Source: Vandiemenella viatica
Taxonomy: Eukaryota; Arthropoda; Insecta; Orthoptera; Morabidae
Reading direction: 5' to 3'
Assembly (NCBI GenBank): GCA_031002005.1
Contig: CM061921.1
Location: forward strand, 128,820,036 to 128,884,035
Length of the DNA stretch: 64,000 nucleotides
The notes below the pieces were generated by a model. It did no database searches. It had not been told where the DNA came from and saw only the letters and a list, made by a program, of their open reading frames with translations. Positions 22,395-33,289 of this stretch are shown one piece after another. The position numbers and the translations under genes are program-made. Position 1 is the first letter of the stretch; the number at the start of each line of letters is the position of its first letter.

Positions 22395-22790
22395 TAATTG
22401 TTGTATACTAGATTAATATATTGAAAGTATTTTTAAGGCATGCGTGTTCAAAATATTAATAACACAAACAGAAACATAAATATCTGGTTTTATTTTAGTT
22501 CAGAAGATACAACTTTTATATTGTTATTTAGTGTTGAATGTAGTATTAGATAAAAGTAGGTGTGTTGTTTGATAAATCTGACACATATCTACTACTCCTC
22601 TGAATAAAATCCTCTCCGGTAGCTAGCCGTCACTTGACAATGGCGGCAGAGTTTATGACCGCCGAAACGTCGTGTTTTATCGCTAGCCTCCAGCCTTACA
22701 ACTATTTCCCTTGTTACCTCGCAATTAGTTTTAATAACAAACAGATTTTAATTGTTATAACAAAGCTTTTTCTTTGCATATTATTATTTT
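22395..22790. repeat. AT-rich direct-repeat segment, right copy
   Basis: Matches 17200-17520 in the same orientation over roughly 300 bp. It is interrupted at about 22600-22700 by a Penelope/hammerhead-like stretch that the left copy lacks. The two copies bracket the nested LINE block and the TIR element. Confidence 0.5.
22630..22690 (+). ncRNA. Degenerate hammerhead-like motif
   Basis: TTGACAA (22634-22640) stands where a hammerhead has CTGATGA. A 5-bp stem II (GGCGG 22642-22646 with CCGCC 22659-22663) is followed by GAAACGTCGTGTTTTATC with GAAA at 22664-22667. The tail matches the Penelope-associated copies at 37.8 and 44.4 kb. The first core box is mutated, so self-cleavage is unlikely. 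Confidence 0.45.
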
Positions 22791-22931
22791 AAAAGAACAT
22801 TGTAATTTATACAATGGAAACATGTGAAAAATGGATACCAATAATTTTCCTCGCTCCTTTCTATGCTTCTTATATATAATGACTTAAATATCGGTTTGGA
22901 TTCACTATCTGACTCTACATTTATAAGTGTT

Positions 22932-23052
22932 CTATCCCTTATTAACATTAACTTGGTCGAAGACTCGTCTGTCACCGAAGTCCTTCAGCCCGTCGCCGTC
23001 TGCATCATCATATAAGACTGCAAAGTCCGGATGGTCGATATACCAGTTTTTA
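22932..23052 (-). CDS. Possible terminal exon of a host gene (variant B)
   Basis: On the minus strand an intron-like end (TGTTTCAG, 23060-23053) is followed by a 121-nt open stretch entered in phase 2. It encodes KNWYIDHPDFAVLYDDADGD, continues through FGDRRVFDQ and stops at TAG (22932-22934) after 39 residues. Base composition is clearly richer in G and C than the surrounding DNA and codon use looks coding. It resembles the exon at 63058-63115 in splice phase and in its first nine residues (KNWYIDHPD versus EDWYKDNPD). The acidic DDADGDG run could be a metal-binding-type loop, but I do not recognise the protein. A donor could also exist at CAA|GTTAAT, making this internal. Function unknown. 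Confidence 0.5.
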
Positions 23053-23059
23053 CTGAAAC

Positions 23060-24210
23060 ATCGTACATGTATTGAATTTACTGTTGGTTTGCCAAATATC
23101 TTTCAAAATTGTTGTTAGTATCTCTGTTTTTACTCATGGCTTAACAGCTCATCAGGGTCATTACAGTCAGGAGAGGATTGAGGACAAGGAGTGGTAAGGA
23201 ACTCGGCAATGGTCTTCTGAACGAAACCACATCATTCTCATAAAGTGGTTTCAGGACGCCAATCTGCTTTGTTTTTCACAGAATTCGACTGCGACATGTG
23301 TATTTTCAAGCAGCTATGAAACAGAACATATATCTTTGAGAAGAGTGAATGTGTTAACCGACAAAAATACGATCACACAAAAAGCATCATTACCTCATAA
23401 TGACCACATAATCAGTGAGCAGTATAAAATTCAACTTTGCCATTATTTCGAAATTTTAGCCCCGTTCACAGTCGCGACTAAATTCTTGTCATCTAAATTT
23501 TAGGACATATAACGTTTTTTCTTCCTTCATCAATACCTCGAGTGGTTTGATGCAATGCTCGATCTGAAAGCTCGTCGTCTCAACAAATGTATCTATGTAT
23601 TCCCCGTCATTTATTGTAATCTTTGTTTGCCTCTACAATTCAGCACACTCAACTGTTGTCTTACTAAAACATTTACCAACAACTTACATCTTCAAACGTG
23701 ACTAATTTTTTCCTCGAGACTAGCTCCATACCCCAACCATCATTTTGAGACTACGCTTTTTGTACTTTAGCTAATATGTTATCGCTTAGTTTGAGTATCA
23801 TATTAACGCTCAAATTTTCTTTATTTCAAGATTTATATTGCATAAAACGTTGTTATTGAAGCTAGGCCACGGCTTATGTCGATGTCGCGTAGAGTTCTTT
23901 TGGTTCATCATGATCTCCAACACTTACCTCTTTTCAAAACATTATGGTCTAAGAGTAACCTCCATTCAGTTTGTCAAAGTTTTTTTTTTCATCTGTCAGT
24001 TTATTATTGTAGGTTTGATAAAGTTTCCGCATTTGCACCAGCAATTTTAATATCCTATTCGTTATATTTCTCCCAGATGGTAACTAATCTCTCTATGCAC
24101 CGTATCTACGCGACGTAATGCAATCTCTTCCTCTACATCTTAGAATTTCCCTTTCATCGCAATATAGTCAGCTTTCTTACATTTCCTGTTTAATTAATTT
24201 ATAGTTATAT
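23060..24210. other. No gene recognised
   Basis: AT-rich DNA. A stretch near 23535-23620 (GAGTGGTTTGATGCAATGCT) resembles the 3' ends of RTE-type LINEs seen near 17600-17640, so decayed LINE tails may be present. Short open frames at 23838-24118 match nothing recognisable. Confidence 0.35.
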
Positions 24211-24214
24211 CATC

Positions 24215-25245
24215 TTGTCGGTTAATATTGTGCCAATATATGAATTATCCTCTGTTTTAAAAGTGGAAATCGATACAGTTATAAAAAGGAATGGGTTCCA
24301 GAAAGGAAGAGATATTTTAGGGAAATGTTCAGTATGTGGAATGGGGCACCAATACAACGGAGAGAAAATATTAAAATTTCGAAAGTATAATACAAATGAT
24401 AGAAAAATGTTTACTATAAAACAAAAAGCAAAGAAAAGAACATAAGCTACATATTATAATACGGAGGTGAGATCGCTAAAGAGGTTGGTAAGAAGAGAAT
24501 ACAAAAGAGTTAAGAGACAGCAAGACAGTAGGCATCACTATATTAGGAAATTCTGGCAGTTAGGAGGCAATGACTGAGGGGAACAATAAATGTTGCAAAT
24601 ATAAATTCTATGGTTTACGTTAAAAATTGAGAGGTATTCGGGCAGCAGTGGACTATGTTAGTTACGAAAATACAGAGTATATGAAAATGAAAAAGATATT
24701 AAAAACTAGATTAGATCACGAAACTTACCTTTGAAATAGATCCTAAGAACATTAAGAGAGAAACAGCCAGGTTGAAAAAGCATACACGGGCTGGTAAGTA
24801 TAATATTATAGAAAACGCAGAATGTTATGTAGACCGAATCTGATGACCTACTGCCTATCATTCTTTAGAACAAAGAGGAGTTAATTATCCTGGGACACGT
24901 CTTTTTAAGAAACATCCTAAAAGTATAAAACAGTTTGTAGATAATAAAGATGTATTTAAAGAAAAACTGGGGGATTAACTTAATGGCATCTACTTCTACT
25001 CAATGCAAGAATTTGTAAAAAATAATAATAATAATAATAATAATAATTGTATCTAACATACATTTTGAAACATTCAGTAAAAATTAATATTTACTTTGTT
25101 TTTTTATAATATATAACACTTTTTCATTGTAATTATCATTCATATTGTGTGTATAAATATATTAACCATGATATGTTCCACATCCCAGAGGTCCTTCATC
25201 AGCAGGGATCAATGGAACTATGGTGAAAAAAAAATATATACATAT
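24215..25245 (+). pseudogene. CR1-type LINE 3' fragment and tail
   Basis: The recognisable part is at 24880-25000: LEQRGVNYPGTRLFKKHPKS and IKQFVDNKDVFKEKLGD, a LINE RT C-terminus. It is followed by a 3' UTR with CACATCCCAGAGGTCCTTCA (about 25180) and an A/T-rich tail. The same C-terminus and tail occur at 51893-52275. The upstream Lys-rich open frame 24215-24445 and reading up to 24840 may be the linker of the same element but show no firm motif. An (AAT)n microsatellite lies at about 25020-25047. Confidence 0.6.
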
Positions 25246-25254
25246 AAAAAATAA

Positions 25255-25540
25255 GAGGCCTGGAAAAGTGGCGTAGTAGTACCGGTTTGTAAAGGAGAGG
25301 AGACAAATACGATTCAAAATTACAGGATAATTAGTTTGACCTCAGTGGCAGGTAAATTTATGGAGAGCTTGATGTGGAAATACATCACAAATGTCTGTTA
25401 TCAGATGCAGTGGTGCCAAATCAGCTATATGGTCTTAAAATAGGTTAATAATGCGATTCTCTGTTAGTGGTCTAGATGCAACATGTTTTGGATGAAATGG
25501 ACGAGTCAGGACAACTTAATAGTGTAGCCTAGAACTTGCG
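25255..25540 (+). pseudogene. LINE RT fingers fragment
   Basis: Plus-strand fragment of RT fingers: EAWKSGVVVPVCKGEETNTI, then QNYRIISLTSVAGKFMESLM. After a stop, VLDEMDESGQL lies near 25480-25520. It follows the tail of another LINE directly, so it is probably an independent truncated insertion. Related to the CR1/Jockey branch by eye. Confidence 0.65.
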
Positions 25541-25869
25541 CATTTAAATTGACGATTAATATCGACTGATTAGATGAAATTGTTTATGCGTACCAGCCAT
25601 TTAACTCCGCTGTTTTGAAAATAGCTCATTCCTTATGCGGTAGCCAACTCACAATATCGGATTTTATAAGTATTTCTTAAATGAACGTCTGTAGTCACTG
25701 CTTGTTCCCAGTACCGGATTAGCTGTTTTAATCCAGCCCTGCATGTTTCTTCAATAACCATGAGTGGTCTGGTGGCTCAGTGGTTGAGGCTATGAGGTTC
25801 ACGATACATAATACAAATAATAAGTTCTTACCTAAAAATATGATATTTTTTTTATCAAACAGTGGTGAG

Positions 25870-26640
25870 ATAAGCACAATAAGGCAAACGAAGTTGGAGT
25901 GCCGCAAGGTAGTGTACTAGACAGCATACACGTGATTATACTGCTTATATACACATGGCGCTTAAGACCATCGATAGCAATCTTAAATATCTCGCAAGAA
26001 CGCCTCAAAGAAACCTATGGCTATTAACGTAATGGTTGTGGAAAATGAAAATTAATCCTACAAATCTCAATCCACATTATTTGAGAAAAGACTAAAGTTA
26101 CCAAATTACAAACTGCACACGAAAGAAGGTGGCATTAAATGTCTAAACGAATTAAAGTAACTTGTGCTGCGATTAGACAAAGTACTGACGTGGGGACCTC
26201 ACTTCGATGCAATAGACAAAAAAATTTAATGCGCAACTTACCAACTTCTACCCACCTTTGGAGTTGACGAAATACCAACAGAAACAAAACTGATCATCTA
26301 TAGTGCCACTTTTCAAACATTTTCATACGATCTGGCTGCCTGCTGCCATGTCAAATACTTGCAGGTACTAGAAAACAGAGCCCAGCGTGCTATTGATGGT
26401 GCACCTCATTACCTCACAAATTGGAGATTCCGGCAGGCTCTCCACTTTCAATCATTCTCAACGACCATCTAACAAATTTCTGACCGTTTTTAAAATTCCA
26501 CAACTCAAAAAATTGCAAGAATAGCAATGATCCAGATGAAACATTGCCTCCAAGGCATCATAAACGGACACCGAAAAGGCAATTCCCTCCTGACCTCAAG
26601 CTCTTCTCTCCTCCATAACATGTAATGCAGTAAAACAGGC
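25870..26640 (+). pseudogene. Jockey-like LINE RT, 3' half
   Basis: Plus-strand RT fragment. GVPQGSVLDS lies near 25890-25920 (the conserved turn before the catalytic loop), then LRLDKVLTWGPHFDAIDKK (about 26168-26225) and TETKLIIYSATFQTFSYDLA. VKYLQVLENRAQRAIDGAPH lies near 26345-26410, followed by a C-terminal tail to about 26630. The FADD segment itself is not readable. Multiple stops. The thumb-region layout resembles Jockey elements. Confidence 0.65.
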
Positions 26641-26649
26641 TTTTGTAGA

Positions 26650-27630
26650 GTCTTAATTATCATTACCATTATTCATTTGAATATTTATTGATTAATTGCG
26701 AACAAGGTGTGAAATGAATTTATAAGCATATGTAAATCTAAATGTGTCAGAAATCGGCAGTTTATTTTAACATCAAAATGACCAAACCGACGGAAGGTAT
26801 ATTTACTTTTAAATGAAGTAAACAGTTTAAAACTTCTTAATAAAAACAACAACCCGTCCAACAAAAATGGCCGTTATACTATGAAATTACTGTGTTCTGA
26901 TAACATTGGAAACATCATATTTTAAAACGAACATTACTTTACAATACACTATAATTGATATCCAATTGACTGTATAAAAAGATACTACATAGCAAAAGTA
27001 TGAAGTCTTTGCAAAAGGGACACGCAATAGTATATGGACCTAATGATCATCATTAAGGTCCTCAATTTAATCTGATATTTAACCAATGCAATTGTATCTG
27101 AAGCATAACATATGCACACTACTAATTTTGCTCAGCTTGTTATTTATTGTCCGGTAGTGAAACTCTTATCGGGTGGAGCTATCAACTCAGGGCGTCATTT
27201 CGGTGGTCTCTTCCAGAAAAATATTCATGTGCAAACACTCGTAGTTAAAATTCGAGGAAATGGTATTACCGGGAAATAGTGTGCAGGCCTCGAAGTCGCT
27301 GCCTCATTAATCGTCTTCACCCTCACAGCACCATGTGAAAAACATACCTGCCAACTTCTAAAATCGTGTTTCCGTAAAAACCCTGGACCACCAATACAGT
27401 GTTTCCGTAAAGGACGTGGACCACAAATTTTTTATCGACAATTAACTAAACATCCAGAAATTTGCATAACAGCATATTAAATTGAAATCATGTCTACTTA
27501 CTTCATATTAATTGCTGACAAACACTAATTTCAAGACAAACTTCAAAGTCTTTTTTAAAAAACACACACACAAAAAACACAAAAAAACACAAAAAAATAT
27601 AAACAAAAACTTTGAAGAGACAATATCTTG
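26650..27630. other. No gene recognised; short duplicated motif
   Basis: AT-rich interval. At about 27365-27430 a GTGTTTCCGTAAA...GGACCAC motif occurs twice, close to the end of the hAT element, and could be part of its terminal region. 27560-27610 is A/C-rich low complexity. Confidence 0.4.
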
Positions 27631-27636
27631 TTTCAC

Positions 27637-29683
27637 TTAGCACTGAACCTTTATAGTGGTCTTTAGAATGGAAACAGTCTCTAGGATTTCATTTGAGAGG
27701 GATGATATGAACTGTGTTCTATTCTTCTTAACCATACTGAAAGCACATTCACACTCTGCATTGCTGTGGGGTATGGTAAGTATGAACAAAATTACTCTGG
27801 AAATCCTATTATATTTAAGAATTCCATCAGCACCACGGATATTTGATAACCATGCCCATTTAACATCATTTGGAGCATCTACATCTGCAACAGTTGAAAT
27901 GTCATCTAACTGAAGAGCTGTGAACTGTGTAAGAATTGCATTTACAGCATCATCCCCTATTTCATTTTCCTTCTTATGTAAGGTAACACGAAACTTTTCT
28001 AAGAAGAAATTGACTGAAGAAAATTGTGCATCTTCGATTTTGTCAAATGTGGTTACTTGTGCATGTCGCAGCACATCACTTGTTGGGGGAAACTTGTTTT
28101 TGATGTAATCGCAGGCTGTAGAAAAGTAATTTCGGACTGATGAAAAGAATAGAGCGTTATATTCATTATTAAGTTTCTTAACCATGTTCACAGTTTGAAT
28201 GCCAGTAACTAATTCATCATCTTATTTCTGATTTTGAATTAGGTGGTATTTCACTTCAAGTAATGCACAGCTTTTAATTACCTTTGGCTTTACAAATTTA
28301 CTGAGTATCTGCTTTAACAACTCTATCAAAATATCTAACAAAACATGTACTTGTGGGGAAACACTGAAGAATAGTATTGATTTTATCGAATAATGGTATA
28401 ATGATGTGCAGGAAAATACAATAAGTCTTGTTCAAGTCAGAAGATAGAAACATAAACAGCTTTTCTTCACGAGTTGTAGTCAAACATTTTCTTTTAAGAA
28501 CAGACGAGTTACATTCAAAAGAATAAGCTATTCTTTTAGGAGTCGATGAGGATGGAGAATCAATAACTCTCTTCTTCTGCTGCCCTTCGGATCCGCTGTG
28601 TTCAACTTTTGGTATTGTGAACGATGGCTGAAATATTTGGAGCACATATTAGCACCTCATCCATAAAAAAAAGAAGAAGTGGTTCCCACTGTTCTAGTAT
28701 TCTGTCCGAACACTTGCCTAAAGAGAACCACCTCGTACATATATGCTTCAGTATTTTTCTACAATCTTGATTGTGCAAGTTTTGATACTTCTTAAGACTT
28801 TTTTTTCTTTTGACGCTCTTCTCTAGATAATAAAAAAATATCGACAAGAAAATCGTCTATTTTAAGTGGTAAGCTTTTTCAGCAGCTATATTAATTAAGT
28901 GGCACACACATTCAATATTTGGATGAGCTTCTTTCAAAACTACTGAAACTCCATTCTTCTGCCCCATCATTACAGGTGCATTATCGTAACAGAATTCTAC
29001 ACAGTTTTCAATAGGTATTCGCCGATGTTCCAACTGCGATAACATGAGGTTACCTACATTGCGCCCTGTTGAGTTCCCTTCCAATGCTGGTATGCATAGC
29101 ACAGTATTTACAAGTTTTTCTTGTTTATCGTCATAGAATGTAACAACAATGGGATATAATTTTGTATTGGTATCATTGCTTCCATCTTTTGCCATTGAAA
29201 ATGGACCATTCTGAAAACTCTTAACAACTTCTGATATTACATTTTCAGACATTTCTTTTAAAATGTAAGTTGATTTAGTGCGACCACATCCATATTTTTT
29301 CGCTACTTCTGACGAAGGAAACATATTCCTGAATAAGGCACCTGCTTGGTCAGCTGCTCTTAATGGAAAATTGTGTTCCACCAAAAATCCGCTTTAATCA
29401 CATCCAAATCAGAATTTCCTGATTTCGCGAAAAACGTATTGATTTTGTGATTCTTTTCTTTTGATTTTAAACACGCAATGTGTTTACCACACTTAATGAG
29501 ATATGCCAAATCATTTCCTCCACTATGTGCTATATTTATATCACAACCACACACTGTACAAAACGCAAATTTTATCCCTTTTCTTGATTTCATTATACAC
29601 TCTATGAAATACGCTTTCCTAAATGTCTGGAAATATTGCTTCTTAGCGTTACTCATGGTTACACAGTTTACACAAATTATCAA
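27637..29683 (-). pseudogene. Nearly complete hAT transposase, frameshifted
   Basis: Minus-strand hAT transposase retaining most of its length (about 650 codons) in five pieces. 29683-29360 is an N-terminal zinc-finger-like part (CTVCGCDINIAHSGGNDLAY, then LIKCGKHIACL). 29384-28857 is the catalytic-domain part with FSMAKDGSNDTNTKLYPIVV (first acidic region), CYDNAPVMMGQKNG and ECVCHLINIAAEKAYHLK. 28847-28602 has HICTRWFSLGKCSDRILEQW. 28645-28298 is the insertion region. 28191-27637 ends in the C-terminal dimerisation block (PHSNAECECAFSMVKKNRTQ). An in-frame TAG-type stop separates the second and third pieces; the others need frameshifts. It would cut and paste hAT DNA if intact. It is broken here. 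Confidence 0.85.
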
Positions 29684-29828
29684 CCGGGACTGTCCGGAAC
29701 ATGAAAGTGAAAGAAACCGCTATTCAAACGATTGTTGATTCAACTTTCAGAAAAGTATCGATGTAAAATCAAAGAGAGAGATAGATTAATTATTGACTAC
29801 AATAAAACTAGCGTATCGTGGATTAATT

Positions 29829-30690
29829 TCACGGAGAAGTGTGAGATTTGGCATAGTTAAAGAGTATATGGAGAAGAAGTGAAGGAAGCTAAAATCTATA
29901 TATAATATGCGTTACAAATACATTAAATTAAGTAAACTAAAACACTCGCTCGCCTACGTAGTTCGCTAAGATGCCGCCAGTTCTGGGCGCTGCTTCACCT
30001 GATGGCTGGTAGATGTCGCAGTTAGCGGCCTTTTAGCTGATAGATGGCGTACTTTGTGGTCTTTGGTGAAACTAAACAGTCTAAATTAATCTCTGAACTT
30101 ATATAGAAGCAAGAAGCAACATTTCGAGGGCTGGTAGATAGTGCAGCTAGCGACCAGAATATTGGGCGAACGGAGGAACTTAAAGAAATACAGGAAGCTA
30201 AAATTGTATATAACATATTTTACAAACCTATATATTAATATACTAAGCGAAAATTTCGGATCCATTTTTAAGAATAAGTGCCGTGCACAAACGGAGGAAC
30301 TTAAAGAAATGCATCGCGCACTGAAAAGTGTAAGATTTGGCATAGTTAATATTTATATATAGAAGAAGAGCAGAAAGCTAAAATCTGTGGATAATATGTG
30401 TTACAGATATATCAAATTAAATAAAAAAAATTCGTTGTTTATATTTTTTTTTTTTTTTTTTTTTTTAGTTGTAAGCGAATCTTCCGATGTCTGTGATCGT
30501 AGTCAGCAATAAAGAAAAAATATAATAAGCAAAGTTAATACATGTTACAAATAGATTATTAAAATAAAATATTAAATTTGCGAACGTGTGTGTGTGTGCG
30601 TGAAATAGGATCAGAGCCAACGTTCTTACGTGAATTCCCCGCATTGAGACACTCTGTGGTCTTTGGTAAAACGAAAGAGTCGGATAAAGT
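29829..30690. repeat. Local dispersed direct repeats
   Basis: Several segments recur: GTGAGATTTGGCATAGTTAA with GGAAGCTAAAATCTATATA (29838-29930) versus GTAAGATTTGGCATAGTTAA and AGAAAGCTAAAATCTGTGGA (30330-30420). ACGGAGGAACTTAAAGAAAT occurs at about 30170 and 30291. TTTGTGGTCTTTGGTGAAAC (30052) resembles TCTGTGGTCTTTGGTAAAAC (30652). It looks like a degraded array with a ~450-600-bp higher period. A T homopolymer of about 23 bases lies at 30445-30467. No gene. Confidence 0.5.
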
Positions 30691-30699
30691 AGAGATTAA

Positions 30700-33280
30700 T
30701 GTTTGAAGTTATAAAAGGAATACTTCCAAAAGGAATGTAGCGATTCTGCCAGATACTATATGGTCATTTGATTATTTAAAATGTTAAACTTTGGTTAAGT
30801 GTCTTTTGAGTTTTTAATTTCAGTAATTTCATTAGAGAGACTGAGAGACAAGAAATAAGGAATACTTATTTGCGTGAAATTCAAAATGATAATAGACCAA
30901 ATTTAAATAGCGAACACACAAAATGACGAAATTATTTTAATAGATACATTTAAATGCGCACTGAATGTCATTCCACGAAATTTTTACAGTATTGAATTTA
31001 CAATGCAGGTTTCGCAATGAAAAACATTTCGATTCAGAAGTCACTTCCGGTGAAAGGACTGCATTTACTTCATGTTTCATAAAGCTAAAGCAGTTTTCCG
31101 GCCTTAAGTCAAAATGAATATTTTAAATTCAAATGAACCATCGATAAATACATTTCATCATTTGCTATGGTTAGATTAGAAGCTCAAATTTAGCATACAG
31201 TCACGCCTGGAGTGTATCGTTTTAATTTTATGGGTAATGCAGAGAATTACTAGATTATTACTCTTTCATGGAAGAAACTAAACAACTTAATGAATTACGG
31301 TTGAATTTCGACCGCTGGGCGATCACTAGTCCTTATTAATATAGCAGAAGATGAGGATCCGGAAATCATACTGAACTCACCTGAATAAGTGGGTGGCGGT
31401 TATAGAAATCCAACAACTAGAAAACTAAAATTGACGAGCAGCGGATCTTTATAGCACCCTCAGAAATATTTAACATCCTTTCAGTTCATAATGTGATAGG
31501 TGATTTCCCGCATACGGGCCTTCCTCACTGCGGTTTGCCGCAACCATCAGGCAAGTACCGACACTTCATTTCCCCCATCAGAGGTAAAACTAGGCCAACG
31601 ATGAGGCAGCCGACCCCAAGATGTTAAGAAAAGGCGGTGAAGAAGAAGAAAATTAAGTTATTAAAACACGACCAAATCAGTTTTTCAGAAATAATTCTTC
31701 TCCAGAAAAAAAAATCAGTACAAAACACTGTCACTTATGCCTGCCAAAAGTTAAGTTCTAATAATGCAAATACACAAAAGCACGTAATGAAAAATAATGT
31801 AAGTTCCGTTTGAAATAGTTTGGATAGCACTAATTATCAACCTTTCTAAAACACTAAAGTTATGAAATCACCATCAGGATCCATTTTTATTGCGTAGAAA
31901 CTATTATGCAAAGTAGTCTAAAATGTGTTTAACTTGGGGGATAAAACTATTAGGGCGATGAAACCGGAAATTTTGAGTTAGCAAATAAAGTCTCGTACGC
32001 TGGAGTTTTCCAGCTGTGACGTAGGGGGCGGTATGATTGTGTGGCGCCCTCACACACCTGATTAAAGTCCGACGACTGTGATCCGCATGAACGCTATACC
32101 CAGAATAGACATTTGTTTCTGATCGCATTATATCGTTGTTGATGTTGATAACTAAGCAGACAATTTAACCATCATAGTTTCTAGAGCGCTTGCTCACATT
32201 CAACATGTGTCGTTTGGATTCCCACAACTTCGTAAGCAAGTTGCCGTTGTTTCAATCAGCGCCTCCTTTCTTTTGCAATCTTAAATACTGTTGATCTCAT
32301 AACATGAAACAAGCTCATTGAGTAGCTGCACATTTTCAACTCGAGATCCAACAGCTCGTGGGCAGTCACGCCCCATATTTCAATTCAAAATTATTGATAT
32401 TAATAAATACAAAGAATTTTACACTAATTTTCTAATTGTTACATAATTAATCATTCAGCCTAATACTAGCAATCACCCTTCGTTCATGAATAATAATTTA
32501 AAAAAAAACAATAAATATGTGCAAACCATCCTAATATGTAACTGCACGGAAACAAGGCATGGGCAGAATGGCTGTGAATATCGCAGTTCCAGTAGACCAA
32601 TGTATGTGTTTTTTGTTCTTTTATAATTATTATTAGTGGACGAGTGGGTGATTTCTGGAAATAAGTTTAATGATTAATTATATATGTCCATTAAAATTAT
32701 AGATAAATTCTGAAGTAAAATGGGAAAATAATGGAGTAGCACTATGGTTTTCGTAGTAGTATTTTGTACCGCGCGAGTGAAATTGTCTTGAAACTGAGAT
32801 GTGTTGAAATAAGATGTTGTTTCGTAGTTTATCGTTTCAAAATCACGTCAGATGATATATTTTTTCTAATATGTCACTATTTGCCACACATATATTTGCA
32901 TTTTATACCGTTCCTTATATGAACGAAATGTCTTTTGTTACAAATTTACATCTGCTGCCGTATAATCCCGAGGTTCGGCCTTCGTAAGGGCAACGCAGCA
33001 TCAGCCTGCATGACCTAACAAGGGTACAGTCGATCGTGGAACAAGACATGATAGTCAGACAGCACAGATTCAATTATTACAAAACAGTCCCATGTTTAAA
33101 TGTCTCTTGTCATTAAAGTAAAAAGTTGTCAGAAGAAGTATATGAAAGTTCATGCTATTTTAATGACGATTCCAATTTTATTTAGCATAAAAAAATTGTG
33201 ATGTGTTTATTATCATTTCGCCAATGTAAGTACTTTTCTTTAATATTCTGTGTATATAAACAGAAAGGACTTGAAAGAGA
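30700..33280. other. No gene recognised
   Basis: About 2.6 kb of AT-rich DNA without a convincing gene. 31500-31640 is GC-richer (ACGGGCCTTCCTCACTGCGG and a CCGACCCCAAGATG stretch) and may be a repeat fragment. The open frame 31904-32128 (minus) has no recognisable motif. Confidence 0.4.
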
Positions 33281-33289
33281 CTATATTAG

